Notes under the pieces: generated by a model | Database searches by the model: none | Seen by the model: the letters and a program-made list of their open reading frames with translations, nothing else | What the model was told of the DNA's origin: nothing | DNA from: a bacterium | GTDB lineage: Bacteria; Margulisbacteria; Marinamargulisbacteria; SXXA01 | DNA: 64,000 nt | Assembly (NCBI GenBank): GCA_947465765.1 | Contig: CANIAP010000002.1 | Location: 1-64,000, forward strand | Direction: 5' to 3' | Position numbers and translations under genes: made by a program | In this document: positions 7,942 to 16,343 of the stretch, piece after piece | Layout of the letters: each line of letters begins with the position of its first letter | How positions within the stretch are numbered: the stretch's first letter is position 1

Positions 7942-8944
7942 TAAAAGGTTCAAATGGATTCTTGTCGGTGTGGGCTTGTCGCTATCGATAAGTACCCCCG
8001 TATTTGCGGAAAGAACCCTGACTATCAGCAATCCTGTCCGCAGCGTATCCCTGTTAGGGGGGACATCGATACTCGTAGAGCCTGGCCTCATTTTGATTGG
8101 CGAGACTATTCAAACAATAAGGTGCAAACTCGGGGGATTTAAGAGCGGAGATCGTCTTGCGGTGACACCAATCTATAGTGCCACCCCTGGCTCCGATAGC
8201 TCTTTGTTCTCTCAAGCGTATGATTCCACCTCTGGAATTTTAACCATTACGGACCCGAATCCGATCTCGGCGAGAGGTGTTTCCGGGGGCGCGTGGCAAA
8301 CGCTCCTTCGAACTCTCTCATTTTACCCGGCGACGGTGAAGATGTCTCAAAATACCCGTCGTACCGTTGAATATGAGGTCCTTGAACAAAATAAATATTA
8401 TTTACATCCGGATGGTACCTATCATTTTTACAGTTATATTACGATGTCGCCTGCGAATACCTGGGCCGTCGCTAATGCAAATGCGTCATCCCAAAAATGG
8501 TATGGAAAGTCCGGATACTTAGCGACGGTGACTTCGGGCTCAGGGACTAACGTGGCGTACGAAAATGGATTCATACTTAGCCAAGTCTCAGCGGGCCTTT
8601 CGGGCTGGCTGGGGGGGGCTGATAACGGGGTCGCTGGCAATGACACCTGGAGTTGGAATACTGGGCCGGAAACTGGGTCTCAATTTTCAACTGGTGCGGT
8701 AGCGCTCAGCGGAAAATATGCGAACTTTGCCAGCGGAGAGCCCAATCATGATGCTACGTCTCCGCAATCTAATTACCTCCAAATGTATAGTTCGGGGTCC
8801 ACTGCAGGGCAGTGGAATGACCTTAGCAATACTGCGACTCTTCCTGGCTATTTCATCGAGTGGGGCGGATTGCCGGAGCCTGCGGCTACCGTTACCATCA
8901 AGATTCAAAACCACAATGCGATTAAACATGCGGCTGGGTTTTAG
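7925..8944 (+). CDS. Exported C-type-lectin-like domain protein
   Basis: This 339-residue exported protein has a signal peptide (cleavage near PVFA). A domain of about 120 residues follows. It resembles the Calx-beta/cadherin-like repeats of large surface proteins (SGDRLAV, GILTI, WQTLLRTLSF, RTVEYEVLE). Residues about 150-310 form a C-type-lectin-like domain: YHFY, WAVANANASSQKW, GYLATVTS, WLGG, WSWNTGPE, FASGEPNH, QWNDL and GYFIEWGG. Such domains bind sugars or proteins. The start is TTG 7925, inside the end of the preceding gene; no in-frame ATG is nearby. A tandem decayed copy follows immediately. Confidence 0.82.
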   Translation: MSLNHNKRFKWILVGVGLSLSISTPVFAERTLTISNPVRSVSLLGGTSILVEPGLILIGETIQTIRCKLGGFKSGDRLAVTPIYSATPGSDSSLFSQAYDSTSGILTITDPNPISARGVSGGAWQTLLRTLSFYPATVKMSQNTRRTVEYEVLEQNKYYLHPDGTYHFYSYITMSPANTWAVANANASSQKWYGKSGYLATVTSGSGTNVAYENGFILSQVSAGLSGWLGGADNGVAGNDTWSWNTGPETGSQFSTGAVALSGKYANFASGEPNHDATSPQSNYLQMYSSGSTAGQWNDLSNTATLPGYFIEWGGLPEPAATVTIKIQNHNAIKHAAGF

Positions 8945-8963
8945 TGGGATTTAGACTTGTTTT
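8871..8963 (+). repeat. 93-bp perfect direct repeat, copy 1 (lectin gene 3' end)
   Basis: This segment is identical to 9869-9961. It spans the conserved C-terminal codons of the lectin-like gene, its stop codon, and the first codons of the following copy. Perfect identity beside otherwise diverged copies points to recent recombination or gene conversion. Confidence 0.9.
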
Positions 8964-9942
8964 ATTTGCGTTGTTATTTGCAAGTACCCCCGTCTTTGCG
9001 GCGCGGACCCTGACTATCAGTAATTCTGTCCGCGGTGTCTCAATGTATGGGCCATCAGTCGAGGTGGACCCCCGTATTAGTTTAGATAGCGGAGGAGGGA
9101 CTATTTAAATCATTCGATGCAAACTCAGTCGCTTTGAAGTAGGAGATCGTCTTGCGGTGACACCAATCTATAGTGCCACCCCTGGCTCCGATAGCTCTTC
9201 TTTCTCTCAAGCGTATGTTTCCACCTCTGGAATTTTAACCATTACGGACCCGAGTCCTTCCTCGCCGAGAGGTAGTTCTGGGGGCGCGTGGGAAATGCTC
9301 CTTCGAACCCTCCGATTTACCCCGGGGCCGGTTAGCCCTTCTCACAATAACGATCGTACCGTTGAATATGAGGTCCTTGAACTAGGTAAGTGGTTTAAAA
9401 TCGGCGAAACCTATCATTTTTACGATTTCATTTCGTCGCCGGGGATAATTTGGACGGCTGCAAAAGCGGCCGCCAGTTCTCAGAAGTGGTACGGAAAGAC
9501 GGGATATTTGGGGACGATAACATCGTCAGAAGAATTTACTCATATGTCGAACCAAGCCCCCGGGAATAGTGGATGGTTGGCGGGACCTATTCGGCAAGCG
9601 CGGCCACCGATACGTTGTCAGAAGGCTATTGGAAATGGGATGCGGGGCCTGAACAGGGTCAGTTGTTTTGGATTGGAAATGATCATAGTGCAGGTAGTCA
9701 TTCAAACAAAACTGGAAACACCGTTGGACCATTATAGTAACTGGCCCAGTACCCAGCCGGATAATGCGGGTGAGGAAGATGCCCTGCAAATTACGACTGC
9801 CGGTACTTTTAATGACCTCCCTGTAGGGTATACAGGAGTGGCGGGTTATTTTGTGGAGTGGGGTGGAATGCCGGAGCCTGCGGCTACCGTTACCATCAAG
9901 ATTCAAAACCACAATGCGATTAAACATGCGGCTGGGTTTTAG
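8944..9942 (+). pseudogene. Decayed tandem copy of the C-type-lectin-like gene
   Basis: A GTG overlapping the previous TAG opens a frame with a signal peptide (VLFALLFASTPVFA). It matches the upstream copy until TAA at 9106-9108, where the intact copy has CAA. The same frame resumes directly with IIRCKL..F..GDRLAVTPIYSATPG. Near 9582 one G appears lost. The expected YWKWDAGPEQGQLFW segment is then in another frame until about 9731, where one extra base restores the frame at YSNWPSTQPDN. The C-terminus matches the intact copy. A nonsense codon and two compensating indels make it most likely a pseudogene. The piece 9157-9942 remains open, but its lectin core is scrambled. Confidence 0.85.
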
Positions 9943-9961
9943 TGGGATTTAGACTTGTTTT
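9869..9961 (+). repeat. 93-bp perfect direct repeat, copy 2, ending in a truncated third copy
   Basis: This is identical to 8871-8963. Its last 18 bases repeat the first codons of the tandem lectin-like unit (GTGGGATTTAGACTTGTT) and then break off into unrelated sequence. A third unit was therefore once present or begun. Confidence 0.85.
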
Positions 9962-9973
9962 TCGCTCACTCCG

Positions 9974-10003
9974 TTGACGATCCAATTCGAATTTTGATAC
10001 TAT
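9974..10003 (+). promoter_or_regulatory. Putative nusA promoter
   Basis: TTGACG at 9974-9979 and TACTAT at 9998-10003 are 18 bases apart, a good sigma70-like match. The predicted transcript would start near 10010, just before the hairpin at 10030-10051. Confidence 0.6.
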
Positions 10004-10029
10004 CCACCCAGCTTGCTTCCTCGATATTG

Positions 10030-10051
10030 AGTGGGTCATCCCACTTTTTTT
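10030..10051 (+). terminator. Intrinsic terminator or attenuator in the nusA leader
   Basis: AGTGGG, loop TCAT and CCCACT form a 6-bp stem followed by seven T. It ends the lectin-side transcripts, or attenuates the transcript starting near 10010, because it lies between the predicted nusA promoter and the nusA start. NusA is known in other bacteria to act on terminators in its own leader. Confidence 0.7.
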
Positions 10052-10139
10052 GGTTTATAGGCCGTGAAGAATACGGCCCAATAAGGCCAATGGTTCGTCA
10101 ATTCTCGCATCGAGGCTACGAGGATGTGAAAGGATAGTT

Positions 10140-11480
10140 ATGATCGTTATAGATAATTTTAACCAAGTGGCAGCGCAAATTGAAAATGAGCGCGGGATCA
10201 CTAAAGAGACCCTGGTTAGCGCAATAGAACAGGCGTTGGTTTCCGCATGTCGGAGAAAGTTCCATGATGACGCGATTCTCGAAGGGAAGTTGAACTCGGA
10301 AACGGGCGAAGCGCGTATTTTTCAGTTGTGGAATGTCGTCGAAGAAGTCGACAATGAATACGCTGAAATGGATCATGAAGAAGCCCAAAAGTTTCGTCCG
10401 TCGATTGAAATCGGGGATGTGCTTAAGAATGAAGTGACTCCGAGTGATTTTGGACGTATCGCGGCACAAACGGCGAAACAGGTCATCATCCAACGGATTC
10501 GTGAAGCTGAAAAAAATATCATTTACACGGAATTTAAGGATAAAGTCGGTCAGATTTTGGTGGGTACCGTTCAACGGGTCGAAAATCAAAATTATTTGAT
10601 CAATTTGGGTAAAGCCGAGGCGATTCTTAATTTTAGGGATCAAATTCCGGGCGAACGCTTTATGGCCAAAGAAAAAATCCGGGTATTTATTTCTGGGGTT
10701 GATAAAAATAGTCGTGGAACATTCATTAATATTTCTCGGGCCCATCCGGGACTATTGCGGCGGCTGTTTGAACTGGAAATTCCTGAAATTCTAGACGGTA
10801 TTATTGAAGTGGTTAGTGTGTCTCGGGAGCCAGGTAAGCGGGCCAAGGTGGCAGTAAAGTCCAATAGTCCCTCAATCGGCGCGGTGGGAACCTGTGTAGG
10901 GCACTTGGGCGCACGGATTCAATCCATTATTAAAGAGTTGGGCGTCGAGAAAATCGATGTGCTCGAATGGGACGAAAATCCCAAATCGTATATCGCCAAT
11001 GCGCTGAAGCCCGCCAAGGTGTCCCAAGTCATTATTACGGATACGATTGAAAAGACCGCGGTGGTCGTTGTTCCCAATGATCAGTTGTCGCTGGCCATCG
11101 GAAAGGGCGGGATCAATGTTCGCCTGACGGTGAAGTTGACGGGTTGGAAGATGGATATTTTGAACGAGGAAGAATACGCAAAAAAAAGCGATAGTATTCG
11201 CGAAGTAAACCATATATCGCTCGTCGATAAAATAAAGAGTTCTAAAGAAAAAGTGGTTCCTGTCGACGAAGAAAGTCAAGCCGCTGCGATTGCTCAAGCA
11301 ATGGTTGGATCTGATTTGGATGCCCCAGATCATCTACTTCGGGCGTCAGAGTTGGCCAAAATCTTGAAAATAAAGACCAAGGAATTGATTGATCGCGCGC
11401 AAGAGATGGGAATTGAGATTTCCAATGCGCGGAGTGTATTGTCGCCGGAACAAATCGAATTTTTAAAAGAAAAGATATAA
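10140..11480 (+). CDS. nusA: Transcription termination/antitermination factor NusA
   Basis: NusA binds RNA polymerase and nascent RNA and modulates pausing, termination and antitermination. The 446-residue protein has the N-terminal polymerase-binding domain (ERGITKETLVSAIEQAL), then the S1 domain (GQILVGTVQRVE) and two KH domains (GHLGARIQSI near 260 and AIGKGGINVRL near 325). The last 50 residues (ASELAKILKIKTKELIDRAQ, then a GIE segment) look like an IF2_N-type domain rather than the acidic repeats of E. coli NusA. infB follows after one base. There is no rimP upstream, where many genomes have it. An AAAGGA site precedes the ATG. Confidence 0.96.
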   Translation: MIVIDNFNQVAAQIENERGITKETLVSAIEQALVSACRRKFHDDAILEGKLNSETGEARIFQLWNVVEEVDNEYAEMDHEEAQKFRPSIEIGDVLKNEVTPSDFGRIAAQTAKQVIIQRIREAEKNIIYTEFKDKVGQILVGTVQRVENQNYLINLGKAEAILNFRDQIPGERFMAKEKIRVFISGVDKNSRGTFINISRAHPGLLRRLFELEIPEILDGIIEVVSVSREPGKRAKVAVKSNSPSIGAVGTCVGHLGARIQSIIKELGVEKIDVLEWDENPKSYIANALKPAKVSQVIITDTIEKTAVVVVPNDQLSLAIGKGGINVRLTVKLTGWKMDILNEEEYAKKSDSIREVNHISLVDKIKSSKEKVVPVDEESQAAAIAQAMVGSDLDAPDHLLRASELAKILKIKTKELIDRAQEMGIEISNARSVLSPEQIEFLKEKI

Positions 11481-11481
11481 A

Positions 11482-13431
11482 TTGAAACTGATTGAACTTG
11501 CTAGATCGTTAGGAAAATCTCATAAAGAGGTTGCAAAGCTTTTGGGGGACTTGAATGTTCGGATTAAATCACCGAATCAGCGTTTGGAAGCCGGGTTAGT
11601 CGACCAAATTCGTGCCCTTTACAAGGGGGAGTCTTCGGATAGTGAAGACGGGTTGGCGCCTCCTAAAATTGTTAAAGTGGCCCAAGAACGGATCCTGATT
11701 AAAGACCTTGCCGCATTGACTCAAGTTGACTTAGGTAAATTAATGAAGGCCGTGTTGGAACGCGGGATGCTTCTTAATTTGAACTCAGAAGTCGATATTA
11801 ATTTGGCGGTAGAATTGGTCGCTAAACTCAATGTGGTATTGGAAGTTGAAGGGGGCAAGAAATCGGCTCCGATGAATATTCGGGCATCCCTTGATCTCAT
11901 CGAAGAAGCCGAGTTGGGTCGGGCACCGGATTCACTGACGGAACGTCCTCCTGTTGTGACGATCATGGGACACGTTGATCACGGAAAAACGTTATTGCTG
12001 GATACCATTCGAAAATCGAACATCATTTCTGGCGAAGCGGGCGGGATTACCCAGCATATTGGGGCGTACCAGGTGGTTGCCAAAGGGAAGAAAATTACCT
12101 TTTTGGATACCCCCGGCCACGCGGCCTTTACCTCACTCCGAGCTCGGGGATCTCAAATTACGGACGTCACCATTTTGGTGGTTGCTGCGGATGAGGGGAT
12201 TAAACCTCAAACGGTGGAAGCGATTCATCACGCGAAAGCGGCGGGCGTTCCTATTATTGTGGCCATTAATAAAATTGATAAACCCGAAGCGGATCTAGAA
12301 CGCGTCAAACAACAGCTCGTAGAGCATGATTTGGTGCCTGAAGAATGGGGCGGAAAAACCATTATGGTTCCAATCTCTGCCAAGGCAAATCTCGGAATTT
12401 CCGAGTTGCTGGATATGATTCTTTTGGTGGCGGATATGGCGGAACTTCGTGCGGATTCAACCTGTATGGCAAAAGGGGTGGTCATTGAATCTCGACTATC
12501 TCGTAAAAAGGGACCGATTGCCACCGTGTTGGTCAAATCAGGAACCCTCAAAGTGGGCGACTTTTTTGTCATTGGTAGCACGATGGGGAAAGTCCGGGCC
12601 TTGTTAAACGACCTGGGCGAAAAAATAGTCGGCGGACTGCCCGGTGCCCCTGTTGAAGTGTTGGGGATCGAAGAAGTTCCTGCGCCTGGGAGTATTTTGG
12701 AAGTGATGGCCACCGAGCGCGAATGCCGTGACGAGATGGAACGACGGGCGTTGTCGTCAAGTGCGCAAGGCGCATTTAAAGCAATTACCCTCGAGGCGGT
12801 GTCCGAACAGGTTGAAAAGGGCGAAGTCCAACGGTTGAATTTAATTATTAAAGCAGACGTCAATGGCTCGTTAGAGGCGATTATTACATCGGTACAACAA
12901 GTCCATTCGCCAGAGGTTACCGTTAGTATCATTCACGCCGCGACGGGGCCAATCAATGAGACTGACATTTTGTTGGCGAAAGCATCTTCTGCGATCATCA
13001 TTGGGTTTGGGATCACGATTAACGCCGAGGCTCAGTCAATCGCTGAAGCTGAAGGCGTCGAAATTAAAATTTACAGTATTATCTATCAGATATTGGATGA
13101 CTTAAATCGGGCGGTTCAAGGGCTATTGAAGCCTATTTTTGAAGAAGTTGAGCAAGGTAGGGCGGAAGTTCGCCAATTGTTCTCATTCTCCAAGGTGGGT
13201 ACGATTGCGGGATGCCATGTTCAATCTGGAAAAATATTTAAAACCAGTTCTGCTCGGGTATTCCGGGATAAAAAGATGGTTTTTGAAGGTAAGTTGGGGT
13301 CGTTAAAACGGTTCCAAGAAGATGTCAAAGAGGTGGCATCTGGATTTGAATGCGGGATTGTTTTGGATGGGTTTAGTGTCGTGCAAAACGATATTATTTA
13401 CTGCTATACCATTCAAGAGAAGAAACGCTAG
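11482..13431 (+). CDS. infB: Translation initiation factor IF-2
   Basis: IF-2 is the GTPase that brings initiator tRNA to the ribosome. The 649-residue protein has a short N-terminal region with IF2_N-like modules (IELARSLGKSHKEVAKLL; IKDLAALTQVDLGKLMKAV). The G domain has GHVDHGKT near 162, DTPGHAAF near 208 and NKID near 264, and the C-terminal domains follow. It is shorter than the E. coli protein because the N-terminal extension is compact. The start is TTG, one base after the nusA stop codon, so translation is probably coupled. rbfA follows after 12 bases. Confidence 0.96.
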   Translation: MKLIELARSLGKSHKEVAKLLGDLNVRIKSPNQRLEAGLVDQIRALYKGESSDSEDGLAPPKIVKVAQERILIKDLAALTQVDLGKLMKAVLERGMLLNLNSEVDINLAVELVAKLNVVLEVEGGKKSAPMNIRASLDLIEEAELGRAPDSLTERPPVVTIMGHVDHGKTLLLDTIRKSNIISGEAGGITQHIGAYQVVAKGKKITFLDTPGHAAFTSLRARGSQITDVTILVVAADEGIKPQTVEAIHHAKAAGVPIIVAINKIDKPEADLERVKQQLVEHDLVPEEWGGKTIMVPISAKANLGISELLDMILLVADMAELRADSTCMAKGVVIESRLSRKKGPIATVLVKSGTLKVGDFFVIGSTMGKVRALLNDLGEKIVGGLPGAPVEVLGIEEVPAPGSILEVMATERECRDEMERRALSSSAQGAFKAITLEAVSEQVEKGEVQRLNLIIKADVNGSLEAIITSVQQVHSPEVTVSIIHAATGPINETDILLAKASSAIIIGFGITINAEAQSIAEAEGVEIKIYSIIYQILDDLNRAVQGLLKPIFEEVEQGRAEVRQLFSFSKVGTIAGCHVQSGKIFKTSSARVFRDKKMVFEGKLGSLKRFQEDVKEVASGFECGIVLDGFSVVQNDIIYCYTIQEKKR

Positions 13432-13443
13432 GGCAATCGACTT

Positions 13444-13800
13444 ATGCCACTGCGTTTAGACCGCTACGGGTCCATTCTACGGAAAGAAATATCCGACATT
13501 ATTTTTAAGCGGATGCAAGATCAAGATTTAGGTCTTGTTAGCGTGACTGCGATTGATATATCTAAAGACGTATCTAAGGCATTGGTCCATGTGAGCGTAC
13601 TGGCATCTGAAAAAAAACGACATGACGTCGTTAAGAAGCTCAATGCGGCATCAAAGTTTGTTAAGGGCGAAATCGGGCGGGTGATTCGTAATGTTACCAT
13701 TCCCGACTTCACGTTTGTGTTGGATAACTCGCTTGAACGCGGTGTCCAGATGTCCCAACGGATTGATGAGATTATCCGACAAGACTCTCAAGGCAGTTGA
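13444..13800 (+). CDS. rbfA: Ribosome-binding factor A
   Basis: RbfA is a small KH-fold factor needed for maturation of the 30S subunit and 16S rRNA 5' end. The 118-residue protein has the family pattern: RYGSILRKEISDII at the N-terminus, then DVSKALVHVSVLA and a C-terminal IPDFTFVLDNSLERGVQMSQRI. Its position after infB is the common one. The next gene starts 35 bases before this one ends, in a different frame. Confidence 0.94.
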   Translation: MPLRLDRYGSILRKEISDIIFKRMQDQDLGLVSVTAIDISKDVSKALVHVSVLASEKKRHDVVKKLNAASKFVKGEIGRVIRNVTIPDFTFVLDNSLERGVQMSQRIDEIIRQDSQGS

Positions 13801-14737
13801 GGCCCTACCACCGGTAATTGCCGGTACTCGTCGCGCGCTCGTCACGGTTCACCGGGATCCGGATACCGATGCGGTGGGGTCGGCGTTGGCGTGGGCATCG
13901 TTTTTGTCGCAATCTGGTATTGACGTCACGATCTGGGCAGCGGACCCGTTAGAACCCTATTTGAAGTGGCTGCCGGGCGTCGATCGCGTGCAGACCGACT
14001 TTGATGAGTCGGTGGACTATGACTCAATTTGGTTTTTGGATTGTGCATCTATGGAACGGGTTCGGCACTATGAGCGTCTACTTCCGTGGGTGGGCAAACG
14101 TCCCATTATTAATATCGATCATCATGCGGACAATTCGCTGTTTGGGGACCATATCCTGGTTGAGACTATTTCGTCAGTCGGCGAGTTCTTGGTTGCGATT
14201 GCGGAACGATTGAAATTTCAAATTACCCCAGAAGTAGCCACCTGTCTGTACGCGGCAATTAGTTTTGATACCGGACGGTTTTTATATAGCAACACCACTG
14301 CGCAGACCTTTGAAGCGGCGGCTGCGTTGGTCTGGACGGGGATCGATCCTGGGGATCTGGGGCGACGAATGTTCGAGTCGGTCCCCGCGTCGGGGTTTGA
14401 GGTGCTAAATATTGCGCTTTCTCGGTTGGTGATTGAACCGGAACGTCGGTTAGCGTACACGAGTTTGCCGAAGGGAACCGGGCCGGACACCATTAAGGTG
14501 GTCGATTTTGTCAGGCAACTGGAGGGCGCGGATGTCGTTGTTGTATTTCGAGAACAGGATGATGGCATTATTCGAGTTAATTTAAGATCTAAAGGCGATG
14601 GGGTGGTGAATACCGTTGCACATCATTTTGGGGGGGGTGGGCATGCAAAGGCAGCGGGGATTACGTTGTCTGGACCGTTGGATACGGCGATGGCGGCGGT
14701 TTTAACCCGCTTGCGGGAGACGCTGGATGCCCGATGA
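13766..14737 (+). CDS. nrnA: DHH-family phosphoesterase, NrnA-like
   Basis: NrnA proteins degrade nanoRNA oligonucleotides and dephosphorylate 3'-phosphoadenosine 5'-phosphate (pAp). The 323-residue protein shows VHRDPDTDAVGSALA, a metal-binding DCAS segment and IDHHAD, the DHH motif. The DHHA1 motif HHFGGGGHAKAAG is near the C-terminus. ATG 13766 is chosen because it is the start nearest the conserved domain that overlaps rbfA only slightly. The order rbfA-nrnA-truB-ribF is widespread. If the cysH enzyme at 46857 uses APS directly, little pAp would come from sulfate assimilation. RNA turnover is then the likelier role. Confidence 0.88.
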   Translation: MRLSDKTLKAVEALPPVIAGTRRALVTVHRDPDTDAVGSALAWASFLSQSGIDVTIWAADPLEPYLKWLPGVDRVQTDFDESVDYDSIWFLDCASMERVRHYERLLPWVGKRPIINIDHHADNSLFGDHILVETISSVGEFLVAIAERLKFQITPEVATCLYAAISFDTGRFLYSNTTAQTFEAAAALVWTGIDPGDLGRRMFESVPASGFEVLNIALSRLVIEPERRLAYTSLPKGTGPDTIKVVDFVRQLEGADVVVVFREQDDGIIRVNLRSKGDGVVNTVAHHFGGGGHAKAAGITLSGPLDTAMAAVLTRLRETLDAR

Positions 14738-15446
14738 AATGGCGGCCTTGATTGCAGCGTCGGGGCAAGGCTGGTTGTCGGTGGATAAGCCGGTGGGGTG
14801 GTCTTCTTTTCAGGTGGTGGCCCGGGTTCGGAAGCAAACGGGGGTCAAAAAGGTCGGGCACGCGGGGACATTGGATCCGTTTGCGTCGGGGGTGCTGGTG
14901 GTCGCGGTGGGGAAAGAATTTACCCGTAAAATTGAGTCCGTTCAGGCGCAGGCCAAAGGGTATTTGGTCCGAATGGTATTGGGGATAGAAACGGATACAT
15001 TGGATCCTGAGGGTCGCATTGTGTCGGTGGACGAGGGGGTTTTAACCCGGCGTAGGGTGACTCGGTTTTTCGAGGATCCCCAATTCCAACACGAGATATT
15101 GGCGCAATGGATCGGCGAAATTTCTCAAATCCCACCTCGATTCTCGGCAAAGAAGATTAACGGGGTCCCGATGTATGCCATGGCCCGGAAAAATCAAGAG
15201 TTTGAGATTCGTCCTACCCACGTCAGAATCGATTCAATTGAAGTGGTGGGTACGCGGATGACGAAATTCCCCACGATCGATTTGCGGATTCGGTGTGGCA
15301 AGGGGACTTATATCAGAAGTCTCGTTCGGGATGTCGCTGTGGCCCTAGGGACGGTCGGGTATGCCCAGCTATTGGTGCGGGAATTTATTGGAGACTATCA
15401 GTTGGCGGATGCCATTTCGGTGGAGGCCATTCCTTGCGGATTTTAG
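14727..15446 (+). CDS. truB: tRNA pseudouridine-55 synthase
   Basis: TruB makes pseudouridine 55 in the T loop of tRNAs. The 239-residue protein starts with GWLSVDKPVGWSSFQVV. The catalytic motif is GHAGTLDPFASGVLVV, with the active Asp. PRFSAKKINGVPMYAMAR and RCGKGTYIRSLVRDVA follow. It lacks an obvious C-terminal PUA domain, which is common in shorter bacterial forms. It overlaps nrnA by 11 bases, and the ribF start lies inside its last codons. Confidence 0.95.
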   Translation: MPDEMAALIAASGQGWLSVDKPVGWSSFQVVARVRKQTGVKKVGHAGTLDPFASGVLVVAVGKEFTRKIESVQAQAKGYLVRMVLGIETDTLDPEGRIVSVDEGVLTRRRVTRFFEDPQFQHEILAQWIGEISQIPPRFSAKKINGVPMYAMARKNQEFEIRPTHVRIDSIEVVGTRMTKFPTIDLRIRCGKGTYIRSLVRDVAVALGTVGYAQLLVREFIGDYQLADAISVEAIPCGF

Positions 15447-16282
15447 GGAAAATTCCGGAGGGGGGTGCGATTGGTCTAGGGGTGTTTGACGGGGTTCATG
15501 TAGGGCACCAAACCATTGTGGATCAAACAGACGGTATTTTGACCTTGTTTCCTCATCCCGATCGCATTCTCCGGAAAAACGCCGAGTTGCCGTATCTGTG
15601 TTCGTTGGTGGAGCTAGCGGCGTTGGTTCCTAATGTGTTGGTTCTCCGGTTTTCGTCGGCGACGGCATTGCTGTCCCCCGAGGCGTTTTTGGCAATGATT
15701 TTTAATACCCTTCGACCAGGACGTGTGGTGGTTGGAAGTGATTTTCGGTTCGGCCATCGTCACGCGGGAACGGTGGCGATGCTACAAGCGTGGGGCCGGT
15801 CGCGTGGGGTAGCTGTGACCGTGGTTCCTTTGGCATCGATGGCGGGAACTCCCATTAAGAGTTCCCGCATTCGGGACTTAATTCAGTCGGGGCATCTCGC
15901 GGAAGCCTGCGGGTTGTTGGGGCATTCCTATCCCCTGTTTGGTCGGGTGATACGGGGGAAAGGGCAAGGCCGAACCCTCGGGTTTCCGACGGCGAATCTC
16001 CGGGTATTTAGGAATAAATGTCTTCCGGGATTTGGCGTCTACGCGGCAGAGGTGGAATTGGAAACGGGGAGGCGTCCCGCTATTTTGTATATCGGAAACC
16101 GTCCGACCTTGGGATATGGGGATAGTATTGAGGTGCATATTCCCGGTATTGATGTTCAATTGCTCGGCCGACGGGTCAAGGTGTGGATCTCACGGAAAAT
16201 CCGGGGGGAACATAAGTTTGCCTCAACGGATGCCTTGATTTCGCAAATTCATAAAGATATTCAATCACTTGACGGGCGGTAG
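15434..16282 (+). CDS. ribF: Bifunctional riboflavin kinase/FAD synthetase
   Basis: RibF phosphorylates riboflavin to FMN and adenylates FMN to FAD. The 282-residue protein has an N-terminal adenylyltransferase domain with GVFDGVHVGHQ, a variant of the usual GNFDGVHxGH. FRFGHRHAGT and SSRIRDLIQSG follow. The C-terminal kinase domain has RGKGQGRTLGFPTANL and a late IRGEHKF. TTG 15434 is the start because GGAGG at 15422-15426 lies 7 bases upstream and the frame before it only overlaps truB. The gene closes the nusA-ribF run. Confidence 0.93.
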   Translation: MRILGKIPEGGAIGLGVFDGVHVGHQTIVDQTDGILTLFPHPDRILRKNAELPYLCSLVELAALVPNVLVLRFSSATALLSPEAFLAMIFNTLRPGRVVVGSDFRFGHRHAGTVAMLQAWGRSRGVAVTVVPLASMAGTPIKSSRIRDLIQSGHLAEACGLLGHSYPLFGRVIRGKGQGRTLGFPTANLRVFRNKCLPGFGVYAAEVELETGRRPAILYIGNRPTLGYGDSIEVHIPGIDVQLLGRRVKVWISRKIRGEHKFASTDALISQIHKDIQSLDGR

Positions 16283-16343
16283 CCTGGGGAGGGGGGTTCT
16301 TTGTGTTTTGGCGCCTTACCCCCACCAGATCAGTACGACTATT

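Noticed and set aside
7925-9942. Diversity-generating retroelement with a C-type-lectin variable protein
   Set aside because: The lectin fold is typical of such targets, but there is no reverse transcriptase, no template repeat with adenine-biased changes, and no accessory gene in the window.
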